Shown in pieces: positions 1 to 5,750 of a DNA stretch of 5,750 bases; within the stretch, counting starts at the first letter, position 1, and the number at the start of each line of letters is the position of its first letter. This stretch comes from Clostridiales bacterium. Its GTDB lineage: Bacteria; Bacillota; Desulfitobacteriia; Desulfitobacteriales; Desulfitobacteriaceae. Location of the stretch: contig DAHVVW010000148.1 of NCBI GenBank assembly GCA_027357125.1, positions 1 through 5,750 on the forward strand. The letters are read 5' to 3'. A program made the translations under genes and the position numbers. A model generated the notes under the pieces. The model was not told the DNA's origin. It worked only from the letters and a program-made list of their open reading frames with translations, and made no database searches.

Positions 1-207
1 AGCAAGTGTGTCCAATGTCACGTGGATATTGCCGCATACGATAAGACGGTGGAAAAAGTGTCCCCCGGTAATCCCGGTGCGAGTGTCCTGATAAAAAATA
101 TTGATGGCAGCAAACAACCGCAAATGCCCGTGGGGCAAGAACCCTTGAGCAAGGATCAAATTCAAACCATGACAAACTGGGTTCAGGATGGAGCGAAAAA
201 TAACTAG
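1..207 (+). CDS. c-type cytochrome, C-terminal part (5' end outside window)
   Basis: This is the 3' end of a gene for a small haem c electron carrier that would act outside the cytoplasmic membrane. Reading from base 1 gives SKCVQCH, a canonical CXXCH covalent haem site at bases 7-21. About 35 residues later comes QMPVG (Met codon at 124-126), the usual type of distal Met ligand in class I cytochromes c. The C-terminus, with LSKDQIQTMTNWVQDGA, resembles the final helix of such domains. The open frame continues through the left edge, so the signal peptide and any upstream domains are not visible. A GTG at 22 lies just after the haem motif and cannot be the real start. The frame is intact up to TAG at 205-207. 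The gene sits 93 bases before a decayed cytochrome c maturation locus, which raises the question of whether the protein is still matured. The family call is firm; the electron partners are unknown. Confidence 0.85.
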   Translation, partial: SKCVQCHVDIAAYDKTVEKVSPGNPGASVLIKNIDGSKQPQMPVGQEPLSKDQIQTMTNWVQDGAKNN

Positions 208-300
208 TTTTATGATTATCTTTGAATTTATAGTTAAATGATAAGGATAAGAATGTTTCTCCGTTATGTTCTGAGTATAAAGGGAGTGGGAGGTTAACTT

Positions 301-580
301 ATGCCTAATAAGGCGAAAGGGGTAGTTGATAAACTGTGGAACCTATTCAGTTCCATGAAGACCGGGCTTTTTCTGCTATGGGTTTCTCATCGTGGCTGCG
401 ATGAAGACTGATCCGCAAGATCCTATAGTACTTTATCAAGTCTATAAGGGTAATGCCCAAGAACCGGTAAAAGCAGGCCAAATCAAGCCGGGAGAAACAG
501 CAAACATCGAAAACTAATATACCTTAAAGTTTAAGGGGCTAATCCCGATAACCGGCTTGCAGGTAAAAAAAGATCCGGGC
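301..580 (+). pseudogene. resB: resB remnant: System II cytochrome c maturation protein, frameshifted and internally deleted
   Basis: ResB (Ccs1) is the membrane partner of ResC in haem delivery to apocytochrome c. The ATG at 301 follows a good ribosome binding site, GGGAGG at 288-293. The first frame gives LWNLFSSMKTGLFLL, the typical ResB start running into its first membrane helix, but it ends at TGA 409-411. The helix continues in the next frame from about 380 (GFLIVAAM), so a frameshift lies near 372-380. That frame then reads periplasmic-type sequence (DPIVLYQVYKG), hits an in-frame TAA at 515-517, and resumes with YTLKFKGL and TGLQVKKDPG, a hallmark of the ResB C-terminal region. Only about 93 codons remain of a family normally of 330 residues or more, so internal sequence has been lost as well. 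The remnant then runs without a break into resC-like sequence. ResB ancestry is well supported; the exact lesion points are approximate. Confidence 0.78.
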
Positions 581-790
581 GCGCCGCTTTCTAATGCTTA
601 TGAATTTATCTTGACCTTTTGTTGGGGGATTCTAGCAGTCTATCTCTTTGCGGAATTTAAGTTTAGACCTTGTAACAAGAGATTGTTGCAGGGTCTATTA
701 CTTTTTAGCATAATAAAGACGTCTTTGATTCCGGTTTTTTTGTTTTGGGGGAGGATTTTAAGATGCAATCTCGAATATACTATGGGTTAG
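581..790 (+). pseudogene. resC: resC (ccsA) remnant fused to the resB scar
   Basis: ResC (CcsA/CcsB) is a multi-pass haem-handling membrane protein with a tryptophan-rich WWD motif. Immediately after the ResB-type TGLQVKKDPG, the same frame reads APLSNAYEFILTFCWGILAV and then YLFAEFKFRP. This matches the ResC N-terminal signature of a P-L-S-N-x-Y-E-F segment leading into a membrane helix and a basic loop. What follows (RLLQGLLLFSI and on) is hydrophobic but no longer clearly ResC, and the frame stops at TAG 788-790. The first helix of ResC, the WWD motif and the conserved histidines are absent, so about 70 codons remain of a protein usually of 250-390 residues. Natural ResB-ResC fusions exist in some epsilonproteobacteria, but they keep both full domains; this one is far too short. 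A further degraded ResC tail may extend to about 852. Confidence 0.68.
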
Positions 791-853
791 TCTCATATAA
801 AATTGTTGTTTGTTAGATTGCCAAATAGTTTGGTTAATCTCTTAAAAGTTTAT

Positions 854-862
854 GAGGAGAGG
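854..862 (+). promoter_or_regulatory. Ribosome binding site supporting the TTG start at 868
   Basis: GAGGAGAGG lies five bases before TTG at 868-870. No ATG or GTG in the same frame is equally well placed, so this site decides the start of the prenyl synthase-like gene. TTG starts are common in low-to-medium GC Gram-positive bacteria. Confidence 0.7.
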
Positions 863-867
863 TTTAA

Positions 868-1611
868 TTGGTTTCCTTACCGTCTATTCAGGAGGAGCTT
901 AAAGCGATCCATGACCGGCTCGAACAAGAAATCACTTTTAAGAGTGCTAAATTTGCGGAACTCATCCCAATTAATTTTGACGAGCTGGAATACAATGCTT
1001 GTCCGGCCATTGTATTGACTGTAAGCCGTGCTTGCGGTTATAGCGGCCATCAGGCTATTTCGATGGGTGTGGTGATGCAGTTCGTATTTATGGCAGATAA
1101 AGTTCACAGCCTTATGCAAGAAGATGAAGAGATAGCGGAGGAGCTTAGGCAATTTACCGTTTTAGTCGGGGATTATCTTTTTGGCAAGTTCTTTCTCGGG
1201 CTTAGCCGCGAGAAACTGCTGCATTTTTTGGCCCCAATTGCCAAGGTCATTGAAAATATGAGCATCGGGACAATCTATCGTTGGTTGGGCCGTGAAAGTG
1301 AACTTACTCCTGAGGATTGGCTTGAAATTTTGGCAAGGGAAAGAGCTTCCTTGACAGGCTTAGCGGCTCGTATCGGGGCTGAGCTGGCAGGAATGCCAAC
1401 GTACATAGCAGAGAAGTGCGAGTCTTTTGGAAGCCAGTTAGGGCTGGCCTGGGCAGCTCATCATGAACAGATGGAACAAAAAGTAGTGGCCAGGATCATG
1501 TACAATGCCGAGGCATTTTTACAGGAGCTTCCGGATACGCTGGAACTTAAGCCGCTAAACGAGCTTTATACCTACATGAAAGTTCAGCTTGAAGTTGGGT
1601 GTGGAATATGA
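868..1611 (+). CDS. Non-catalytic polyprenyl diphosphate synthase-like subunit (HepS-like)
   Basis: The 247-residue product has the all-helical polyprenyl synthetase layout but no aspartate-rich motifs. The expected first DDxxD region reads ADKVHSLMQED (76-86), and the second reads LGLAWAAHHEQME (191-203). The block TVLVGDYLFGKFF (97-109) matches the family's conserved L-x-G-D-Y segment and resembles Bacillus HepS, component I of heptaprenyl diphosphate synthase, which is also about 250 residues and lacks DDxxD. By analogy it would be the small regulatory or chain-length subunit that pairs with a catalytic HepT-type partner to make the menaquinone side chain. No such partner is in the window. 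The TTG start is chosen for its ribosome binding site at 854-862. The stop overlaps the mqnP start as ATGA (1608-1611), so the two are probably translationally coupled. Fold and context are well supported; the exact subunit role is inferred. It could instead be a divergent synthase paralogue with another function. Confidence 0.68.
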   Translation: MVSLPSIQEELKAIHDRLEQEITFKSAKFAELIPINFDELEYNACPAIVLTVSRACGYSGHQAISMGVVMQFVFMADKVHSLMQEDEEIAEELRQFTVLVGDYLFGKFFLGLSREKLLHFLAPIAKVIENMSIGTIYRWLGRESELTPEDWLEILARERASLTGLAARIGAELAGMPTYIAEKCESFGSQLGLAWAAHHEQMEQKVVARIMYNAEAFLQELPDTLELKPLNELYTYMKVQLEVGCGI

Positions 1612-2474
1612 GTAAAATAAAGGTCTTCTTAGAAATGATTAAATTTGAACATACGCTCTTCGCGCTCCCTTTTGCTTATCTGGGGGCTTTTTTAGCTGCC
1701 CGCGCTCAGCATGGCGGGTTTCCCAGCGCGCTGCAGCTAGTGTGGATCACTTTGGCTATGGTAGGGGCGCGCACGGCTGCGATGTCCCTTAACCGTTTGA
1801 TCGACCGCCATATTGATGCCCGCAATCCCCGCACGGCGCAAAGGGCGATTCCAGTGGGGCTTTTGGGTGCGAGTGAAGTTTATGTGTATGTGCTGTTGTC
1901 CTTCGCCTTGCTCGCATTTGCTGCTTATCAGCTGAATATGTTGGCCTTAAAGTTGATGCCGATTGCTGTGTTTGTGTTGGTGTTTTACTCCTATACGAAA
2001 AGATATACCTGGGCTTGCCATTTTGTCTTAGGGATTGCGTTAGGCTTGGCTCCCGTTGGTGCCTGGATCGGGATCACCGGGGCTTGGGCCTGGCCCCCTG
2101 TGCTCTTGGGCCTAGGGGTAACCGTCTGGGTTGCCGGGTTTGATGTGGTGTATGCCTGTCAGGATGTTGAGTTTGACCGGCGGGAAGGATTGTATTCGAT
2201 CCCGGCCGTCTTCGGTCTTACCAGGGGACTCGAGATTTCGGCCCTGGTCCATGTACTTGCACCCCTTTGCTTCATCGCGGTCGGCGTCTTAATTAAGCTG
2301 GGCTTCCTCTATTTCTTGGGAGTTTTAATTGCCATTGTCCTGCTCTATCGTCAGCACCGCCTGGTGTCGGCGAGTGATTTGTCCAAGGTGGGAATCGCTT
2401 TCTTCAATCTCAACGGATACTTAAGCGTGATGCTTTTTGTGTTTTCATTGTTAGATCTGATTATATTTAGATAA
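1608..2474 (+). CDS. mqnP: UbiA-family menaquinone prenyltransferase (MqnP type)
   Basis: This integral membrane enzyme would attach the polyprenyl chain to the naphthoate ring in futalosine-route menaquinone synthesis. From the ATG at 1608 it has 288 residues. The N-terminus IKFEHTLFALPFAYLGAFLA is typical of the UbiA/MqnP group. The first Mg-diphosphate motif NRLIDRHID (62-70) fits NxxxDxxxD. The second, DVVYACQDVEFD (179-190), is the matching aspartate-rich site, followed by the conserved REGLYSIPA. The rest is a run of hydrophobic helices, consistent with the usual seven to nine membrane segments. An in-frame GTG at 1599 is possible, but the ATG overlapping the upstream stop places the conserved start correctly. 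The gene lies between a prenyl synthase-like subunit and mqnE/mqnC, which favours MqnP over MenA or a 4-hydroxybenzoate enzyme. The family is certain; the specific substrate is inferred from neighbours. Confidence 0.88.
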   Translation: MSKIKVFLEMIKFEHTLFALPFAYLGAFLAARAQHGGFPSALQLVWITLAMVGARTAAMSLNRLIDRHIDARNPRTAQRAIPVGLLGASEVYVYVLLSFALLAFAAYQLNMLALKLMPIAVFVLVFYSYTKRYTWACHFVLGIALGLAPVGAWIGITGAWAWPPVLLGLGVTVWVAGFDVVYACQDVEFDRREGLYSIPAVFGLTRGLEISALVHVLAPLCFIAVGVLIKLGFLYFLGVLIAIVLLYRQHRLVSASDLSKVGIAFFNLNGYLSVMLFVFSLLDLIIFR

Positions 2475-2506
2475 ATTTTTTTCATATAAGCCTAAGGAGT
2501 GTTTGT

Positions 2507-3604
2507 ATGCTGCCGATTTTTAGCGAGAGCGAACTTGCTGATATCATTCTAAAAGTAGAAGAAGGGGAACGTCTGGATTTCGAAGCCGGAGTTCGCTTAA
2601 TGACAAGTAACGATATTCTGGCTCTTGGGTATATGGCCAATATCGTGCGCGAACGAAAAAACGGGGATAAAACTTATTTTATCGTGAACCGCCATATTAA
2701 CCATACAAATGTGTGTGTTAACCTGTGCAAGTTCTGTGCTTATGGAGTGAAAAAAGAAGATCCCAGAGCTTTTACCTTGTCACTGCAGGAAGTTGAGGAG
2801 GCAGCGCGTGAGGTCGCCGGGGAAAGGATCTCTGAGATCCATATCGTAGGAGGGCTGAATTCGGAGCTCCCTTTTGAGTATTACCTCGAAATGCTGCAAC
2901 GGGTGAAGCAGATTTTGCCGGAAGCTCGCATCCAGGCGTTTACGGCAGTGGAGATTGATTATTTCACCCATACTACCGGGCTTACAGCCACGGAAGTTCT
3001 ACAGGAACTCATGCGAGCAGGGCTGGATTCCTTGCCGGGCGGAGGGGCGGAAGTCTTTTCTTCCCGGGTACGCGCCAAGATCTGTGAAAACAAGATTTCC
3101 GGGGAACGCTGGCTTGAGATTCATGAAGCAGCCCATAACCTGGGCATGAAAACAAATGGTACGATCCTGTATGCTCATATTGAGACGCCGGAGGAAAGAG
3201 TGGATCATCTCTTGCGGCTGCGCGCCCTTCAAGCTAAGACCGGGGGTTTTCTAGCCTTTGTGCCGTTCCCATTTTATCCGAAGAACACTAAGCTTGAAGG
3301 TAGTATGGGGGTAGAGAGCACGACCGGGTTTGAGGATTTGCGCATGCTGGCAGTGGCACGCATTCTTCTGGATAATTTTGATCATATTAAGTCTTTTTGG
3401 ATGATGCTGGGGCCAAAACTAGCCCAGGTATCGCTGGCTTTTGGCGTCGATGATTTGGATGGCACGGTGGTGGAAGAGAAAATTATTCACGCTGCCGGGG
3501 CGGAAACCGAGCAAGTGATGACGAAGGACGCCTTGATTAAAATGATCAGGAAAGCAGGACGGGAACCAGTGGAACGGGATACTCTCTACCGCGTTATGCA
3601 ATAA
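2507..3604 (+). CDS. mqnE: Aminofutalosine synthase MqnE (radical SAM)
   Basis: MqnE is a cytoplasmic radical SAM enzyme. It joins the adenosyl radical to 3-[(1-carboxyvinyl)oxy]benzoate to form 6-amino-6-deoxyfutalosine, an early step of the futalosine menaquinone pathway. The 365-residue product carries CVNLCKFC, with Cys70, Cys74 and Cys77 as the CX3CX2C ligands of the [4Fe-4S] cluster. MqnE rather than MqnC is indicated by EIHIVGGLNSELPFEYY (110-126), AFTAVEIDYF (144-153), GLDSLPGGGAEVF (172-184) and KISGERWLEIH (196-206). The ATG at 2507 follows AAGGAG at 2494-2499 with seven bases between. Only 32 bases separate it from mqnP, so one transcript is likely. It precedes its paralogue mqnC, which acts later in the same route. 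I see no missing key residue. An alternative radical SAM assignment such as a CofH-type enzyme is unlikely given these motifs and neighbours. Confidence 0.93.
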   Translation: MLPIFSESELADIILKVEEGERLDFEAGVRLMTSNDILALGYMANIVRERKNGDKTYFIVNRHINHTNVCVNLCKFCAYGVKKEDPRAFTLSLQEVEEAAREVAGERISEIHIVGGLNSELPFEYYLEMLQRVKQILPEARIQAFTAVEIDYFTHTTGLTATEVLQELMRAGLDSLPGGGAEVFSSRVRAKICENKISGERWLEIHEAAHNLGMKTNGTILYAHIETPEERVDHLLRLRALQAKTGGFLAFVPFPFYPKNTKLEGSMGVESTTGFEDLRMLAVARILLDNFDHIKSFWMMLGPKLAQVSLAFGVDDLDGTVVEEKIIHAAGAETEQVMTKDALIKMIRKAGREPVERDTLYRVMQ

Positions 3605-3655
3605 TTCGGAGCGTAAAGGTGCGCGCAAATGCAATGATGATACAAGGAGAAGACT

Positions 3656-4735
3656 ATGAATCGTGTGATGCAGATCATTGAAAAACGCCTGACAGGGAAT
3701 CGTTTAAGTGTGGAGGAAGGAGTCCTCCTCTTTGAAAGGGCAGATTTAATCGTACTGGGTCAGGCAGCGGATAAGGTGCGCCGCCTGATGCACCCGGATA
3801 ATGTCGTGAGTTTTGTGATAGACCGCAACATTAACTATACCAATATTTGTGCTTGCAAGTGCAAGTTTTGCGCTTTTTATAAGGAAAAAGGAGATCCGGA
3901 AGGATATGTTTTGTCCACAGAGGAACTACATGCTAAAATTAAGGAAACCCTTGACCTTGGCGGGACTCAGCTTTTAATTCAAGGGGGTCTCCACCCTGAT
4001 TTGGGACTCGAGTATTTTGAAGAGATGCTTAAGGATATTAAAAGCCGCTATTCGCTTCATATCCATTCTTTTAGTCCGCCGGAGATCTGGGATCTGGCTA
4101 CTAAATCGGGCTTAAGCATTGAGAGAGTAATTTCGAGATTGAAAGAGGCGGGTTTGGACTCGATACCGGGGGGAGGGGCGGAAATTCTTGACAACCGGGT
4201 ACGGGGGCTCATTTCGCCGAACAAAGTTTCGTGGGAGCAGTGGATGGAGGTCATGACAACTGCTCATGAGTTAGGGATGAAGACCACGGCCACCATGATG
4301 TTTGGTCATGTTGAAAGTTCGGCAGAGCGTATTTTACATATGGTAAGGGTACGGGAGGCTCAGGACAAGACGGGCGGTTTTACAGCATTTATCCCCTGGA
4401 GTTTTGCGCCTAAGAACACAGAACTAGGAGGGGAAGGAAGCACCGGGATCGATTATCTTCGAACGTTGGCTGTGAGCAGGCTGATGTTTGATAATGTGCC
4501 GAACATACAAGCTTCCTGGGTAACCCAGGGTGCTAAGATGGCTCAGGTTGCCTTGCGTTTTGGGGCCAATGATTTTGGCAGCACAATGTTAGAGGAGAAT
4601 GTGGTCAGGGCCGCTGGGGTGCAAACGCGCGTGCCTTTGCGTGAGATTGTGCGCTCGATTCAGGATGCCGGGTATCGGGCTATTCAACGCAACACACATT
4701 ATGAAAGGCTGAAGGAATACGGGAAGGAAGTGTAG
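3656..4735 (+). CDS. mqnC: Cyclic dehypoxanthinyl futalosine synthase MqnC (radical SAM)
   Basis: MqnC converts dehypoxanthine futalosine to its cyclic form by a 5'-deoxyadenosyl-radical reaction, closing the second ring of the menaquinone nucleus. The 359-residue product has CACKCKFC, with Cys65, Cys69 and Cys72 as the cluster ligands and an extra Cys67 inside the motif. MqnC-type signatures are GYVLSTEEL (83-91), GGTQLLIQGGLHPDLGLEY (102-120), HIHSFSPPEI (135-144), GLDSIPGGGAEIL (167-179) and TATMMFGHVE (211-220). The ATG at 3656 follows AAGGAGA at 3644-3650. The 51-base gap after mqnE contains no obvious terminator, so cotranscription is likely. The protein aligns along its length with MqnE next door, indicating an old tandem paralogue pair. 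The gene ends three bases before tatC. Confidence 0.94.
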   Translation: MNRVMQIIEKRLTGNRLSVEEGVLLFERADLIVLGQAADKVRRLMHPDNVVSFVIDRNINYTNICACKCKFCAFYKEKGDPEGYVLSTEELHAKIKETLDLGGTQLLIQGGLHPDLGLEYFEEMLKDIKSRYSLHIHSFSPPEIWDLATKSGLSIERVISRLKEAGLDSIPGGGAEILDNRVRGLISPNKVSWEQWMEVMTTAHELGMKTTATMMFGHVESSAERILHMVRVREAQDKTGGFTAFIPWSFAPKNTELGGEGSTGIDYLRTLAVSRLMFDNVPNIQASWVTQGAKMAQVALRFGANDFGSTMLEENVVRAAGVQTRVPLREIVRSIQDAGYRAIQRNTHYERLKEYGKEV

Positions 4736-4738
4736 CGG

Positions 4739-5497
4739 ATGCGGCGGCGTAAGCGCACAGATGTAAGCATGCCGTTTTTGGAACATGTTAAAGATTTGCG
4801 CAAGGTTTTGATTATCTCGGCTTATGCAGTAGCTGCTGGGACAATATTAGGCTGGGTGCTGGCCGATCCCGCATTTGCCTATTTGGCCAAGCCGGTAATG
4901 GAACTGGATAAGGGCATGTTCATAACGACTACCCCAATGGAACCGGTGATGGTAAAACTGAAAGTATCTTTGGTTATTGGGGTGGCGTTTGCCCTTCCCG
5001 TGATCATGTGGCAGATCTGGAGTTTTCTTTTGCCTGCCCTTAAACAGAAAGAGAGAAAATACCTCTATATCGTAGTACCCAGCTCAGTCCTGTTGTTTGT
5101 GGGAGGAGTGGCTTTCTGCTTTTATCTGGTTTTACCCATGGGCATAAAGTTTCTGCTTTTAGCCGGAGGTGGTTCAGTCCCGTCCACTGCCTTTGTAACT
5201 AAAAGTTCCTATCTGGGATTTTTGCTTACCTTTATTGTTACGTTTGGGCTGGTGTTCCAGCTTCCTGTGGTTTTGCTCATTTTAATCCGGATAGGGCTGT
5301 TATCCCCGAAGACTTTAGCGAAGAAACGGCGTTGGGCTCTCTTTGGGATTATCGTATTGGTTGCCGTAGTTTCTCCTACCCCTGAATTGTTCACGCAAGT
5401 TTTGATGGTAGCGCCGATGTATATGTTATATGAAATTAGTATTTGGCTTGGTTATTTAGTTGTCCGTAGCCGGGAAAAAGCTTTAGCCGAAAGCTAG
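4739..5497 (+). CDS. tatC: Sec-independent protein translocase TatC
   Basis: TatC is the multi-pass membrane receptor that recognises twin-arginine signal peptides and, with TatA/TatB proteins, exports folded proteins. The 252-residue product has the expected landmarks: MPFLEHVKDLRK (11-22) before the first helix; PVIMWQIWSFLLPALKQKER (87-106) with Glu105, which corresponds to the conserved loop glutamate of E. coli TatC; TFGLVFQLPV (168-177); and SPTPELFTQ (212-220). Six hydrophobic segments are visible, with a basic N-terminus (MRRRKR). In the first motif the usual E-L-R is D-L-R (Asp19), a conservative change. The start follows AAGGAAG at 4724-4730, inside the end of mqnC, with only three bases between the genes. 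This suggests one transcript with the menaquinone genes and a supply link to exported respiratory enzymes. Confidence 0.95.
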   Translation: MRRRKRTDVSMPFLEHVKDLRKVLIISAYAVAAGTILGWVLADPAFAYLAKPVMELDKGMFITTTPMEPVMVKLKVSLVIGVAFALPVIMWQIWSFLLPALKQKERKYLYIVVPSSVLLFVGGVAFCFYLVLPMGIKFLLLAGGGSVPSTAFVTKSSYLGFLLTFIVTFGLVFQLPVVLLILIRIGLLSPKTLAKKRRWALFGIIVLVAVVSPTPELFTQVLMVAPMYMLYEISIWLGYLVVRSREKALAES

Positions 5498-5503
5498 GAG
5501 GAG
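5496..5503 (+). promoter_or_regulatory. Ribosome binding site for the TatA/B gene, overlapping the tatC stop
   Basis: AGGAGGAG begins inside the TAG stop of tatC and ends five bases before ATG at 5509. The overlap of a near-perfect Shine-Dalgarno sequence with the upstream stop points to coupled, high-level translation of the small Tat subunit. Confidence 0.75.
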
Positions 5504-5508
5504 CCGAG

Positions 5509-5750
5509 ATGAATTTTACTGAAATTGTAATAATTATGGCTATCGCGCTCATCCTGTTTGGTCCGGAAGATTTGCCCGATATCGCCAGAATGATCGGGAA
5601 AATAGTGTATGAAATCCGCAAGGCAGTTAATGATCTGACCAGTGAGTTCGAGGATGTGGTCAAAGAGCCTGTTGCTACGATGAATAAGGCTTTAGATGAC
5701 ATAACTAAACCTGGGCGCTCTTCTTCCGGAACGCCAAAGGCGGCTGGACA
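5509..5750 (+). CDS. tatA: Twin-arginine translocase TatA/TatB-family subunit (3' end outside window)
   Basis: This small single-span membrane protein works with TatC in the Tat exporter. The visible 80 residues begin MNFTEIVIIMAIALILFGPE, one short membrane helix, then the FGP hinge (17-19), LPDIARMIGK (22-31), an amphipathic helix and a charged, then Ser/Pro-rich tail. The frame is still open at the window edge. The polar residue near the start of the helix is Glu5, 13 residues before the hinge Gly18. That matches the spacing of Glu8 in E. coli TatB, where TatA has Gln8. The protein may therefore be TatB-like or a bifunctional TatA of the kind used in minimal TatAC systems. The family is certain; the A-versus-B label is open, so the symbol marks the family only. 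It follows tatC by 11 bases with a strong ribosome binding site. Confidence 0.85.
   Translation, partial: MNFTEIVIIMAIALILFGPEDLPDIARMIGKIVYEIRKAVNDLTSEFEDVVKEPVATMNKALDDITKPGRSSSGTPKAAG

Noticed and set aside
22..207. GTG at 22 as the start of a 61-residue protein
   Set aside because: The frame is open upstream to base 1 and contains CXXCH at 7-21, so this is the inside of a longer cytochrome gene.
216..244. TTATC...GATAA inverted repeat after the cytochrome gene as a terminator
   Set aside because: The stem is only five base pairs, mostly A-T, with a long loop and no following T tract.
578..585. GGCGCGCC palindrome at the resB-resC join
   Set aside because: Eight bases at a GC-rich spot; there is no second copy or flanking repeat to suggest a recombination site, though it sits at the scar.
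557..790. A 77-residue stand-alone membrane protein gene
   Set aside because: Its first residues are the ResB C-terminal hallmark and the next are the ResC N-terminus; it has no ribosome binding site of its own and is part of the pseudogene scar.
796..801. TATAAA as a -10 promoter element for the menaquinone genes
   Set aside because: No acceptable -35 sequence lies 16-18 bases upstream, and AT-rich decayed DNA gives such matches by chance.
803..1018. Alternative + strand ORF overlapping the prenyl synthase-like gene
   Set aside because: Most of it is an out-of-frame shadow of the 868-1611 gene, and it has no family features.
877..1152. Antisense ORF of 91 codons
   Set aside because: It lies fully opposite the prenyl synthase-like gene, has no recognisable motif and is best explained as a shadow.
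1599..1607. GTG at 1599 as the mqnP start
   Set aside because: ATG at 1608 overlaps the upstream stop as ATGA and begins the conserved N-terminus; the GTG adds only three non-conserved residues.
5436..5702. Antisense ORF of 88 codons across the tatC/tatA junction
   Set aside because: It is opposite two well-supported Tat genes and shows no domain or convincing ribosome binding site.

Overview
The window looks like part of a respiratory-chain locus from an anaerobic Gram-positive bacterium. Peptococcaceae relatives of Desulfitobacterium, Desulfosporosinus or Dehalobacter are my best guess. The reasons are strong purine-rich ribosome binding sites, a TTG start, futalosine-route menaquinone genes, a HepS-like prenyl synthase subunit, and a System II (ResB/ResC) cytochrome c maturation remnant next to a c-type cytochrome. 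The genus is an inference from gene content. All genes are on the + strand.

Region 1-207 is the 3' end of a c-type cytochrome gene with one CXXCH haem site. Region 301-790 holds the wreck of a resB-resC pair. It keeps a recognisable ResB N-terminus, a ResB C-terminal segment and a ResC N-terminal segment, joined by a frameshift, an in-frame stop and a deletion that fuses resB directly to resC. Nothing here can make a working cytochrome c synthetase.

Region 868-4735 is a menaquinone block. It starts with a prenyl synthase-like subunit that lacks both aspartate-rich motifs, overlapped by ATGA with a UbiA-family prenyltransferase (mqnP). Two related radical SAM enzymes of the futalosine pathway follow: mqnE (aminofutalosine synthase) and mqnC (cyclic dehypoxanthinyl futalosine synthase). 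Region 4739-5750 carries tatC and the start of a TatA/TatB-type gene, packed tightly behind mqnC.

Together the intact genes would supply the membrane quinone (prenyl chain, naphthoquinone ring chemistry, prenylation) and the Tat exporter that places folded cofactor-containing redox proteins outside the membrane. mqnA, mqnB, mqnD, late decarboxylase genes and a catalytic prenyl synthase subunit are not in the window and would have to be elsewhere. I found no RNA genes, CRISPR array, insertion sequence or clear rho-independent terminator. I see no undescribed system; the most notable item is the decayed resB-resC scar beside a cytochrome c gene.
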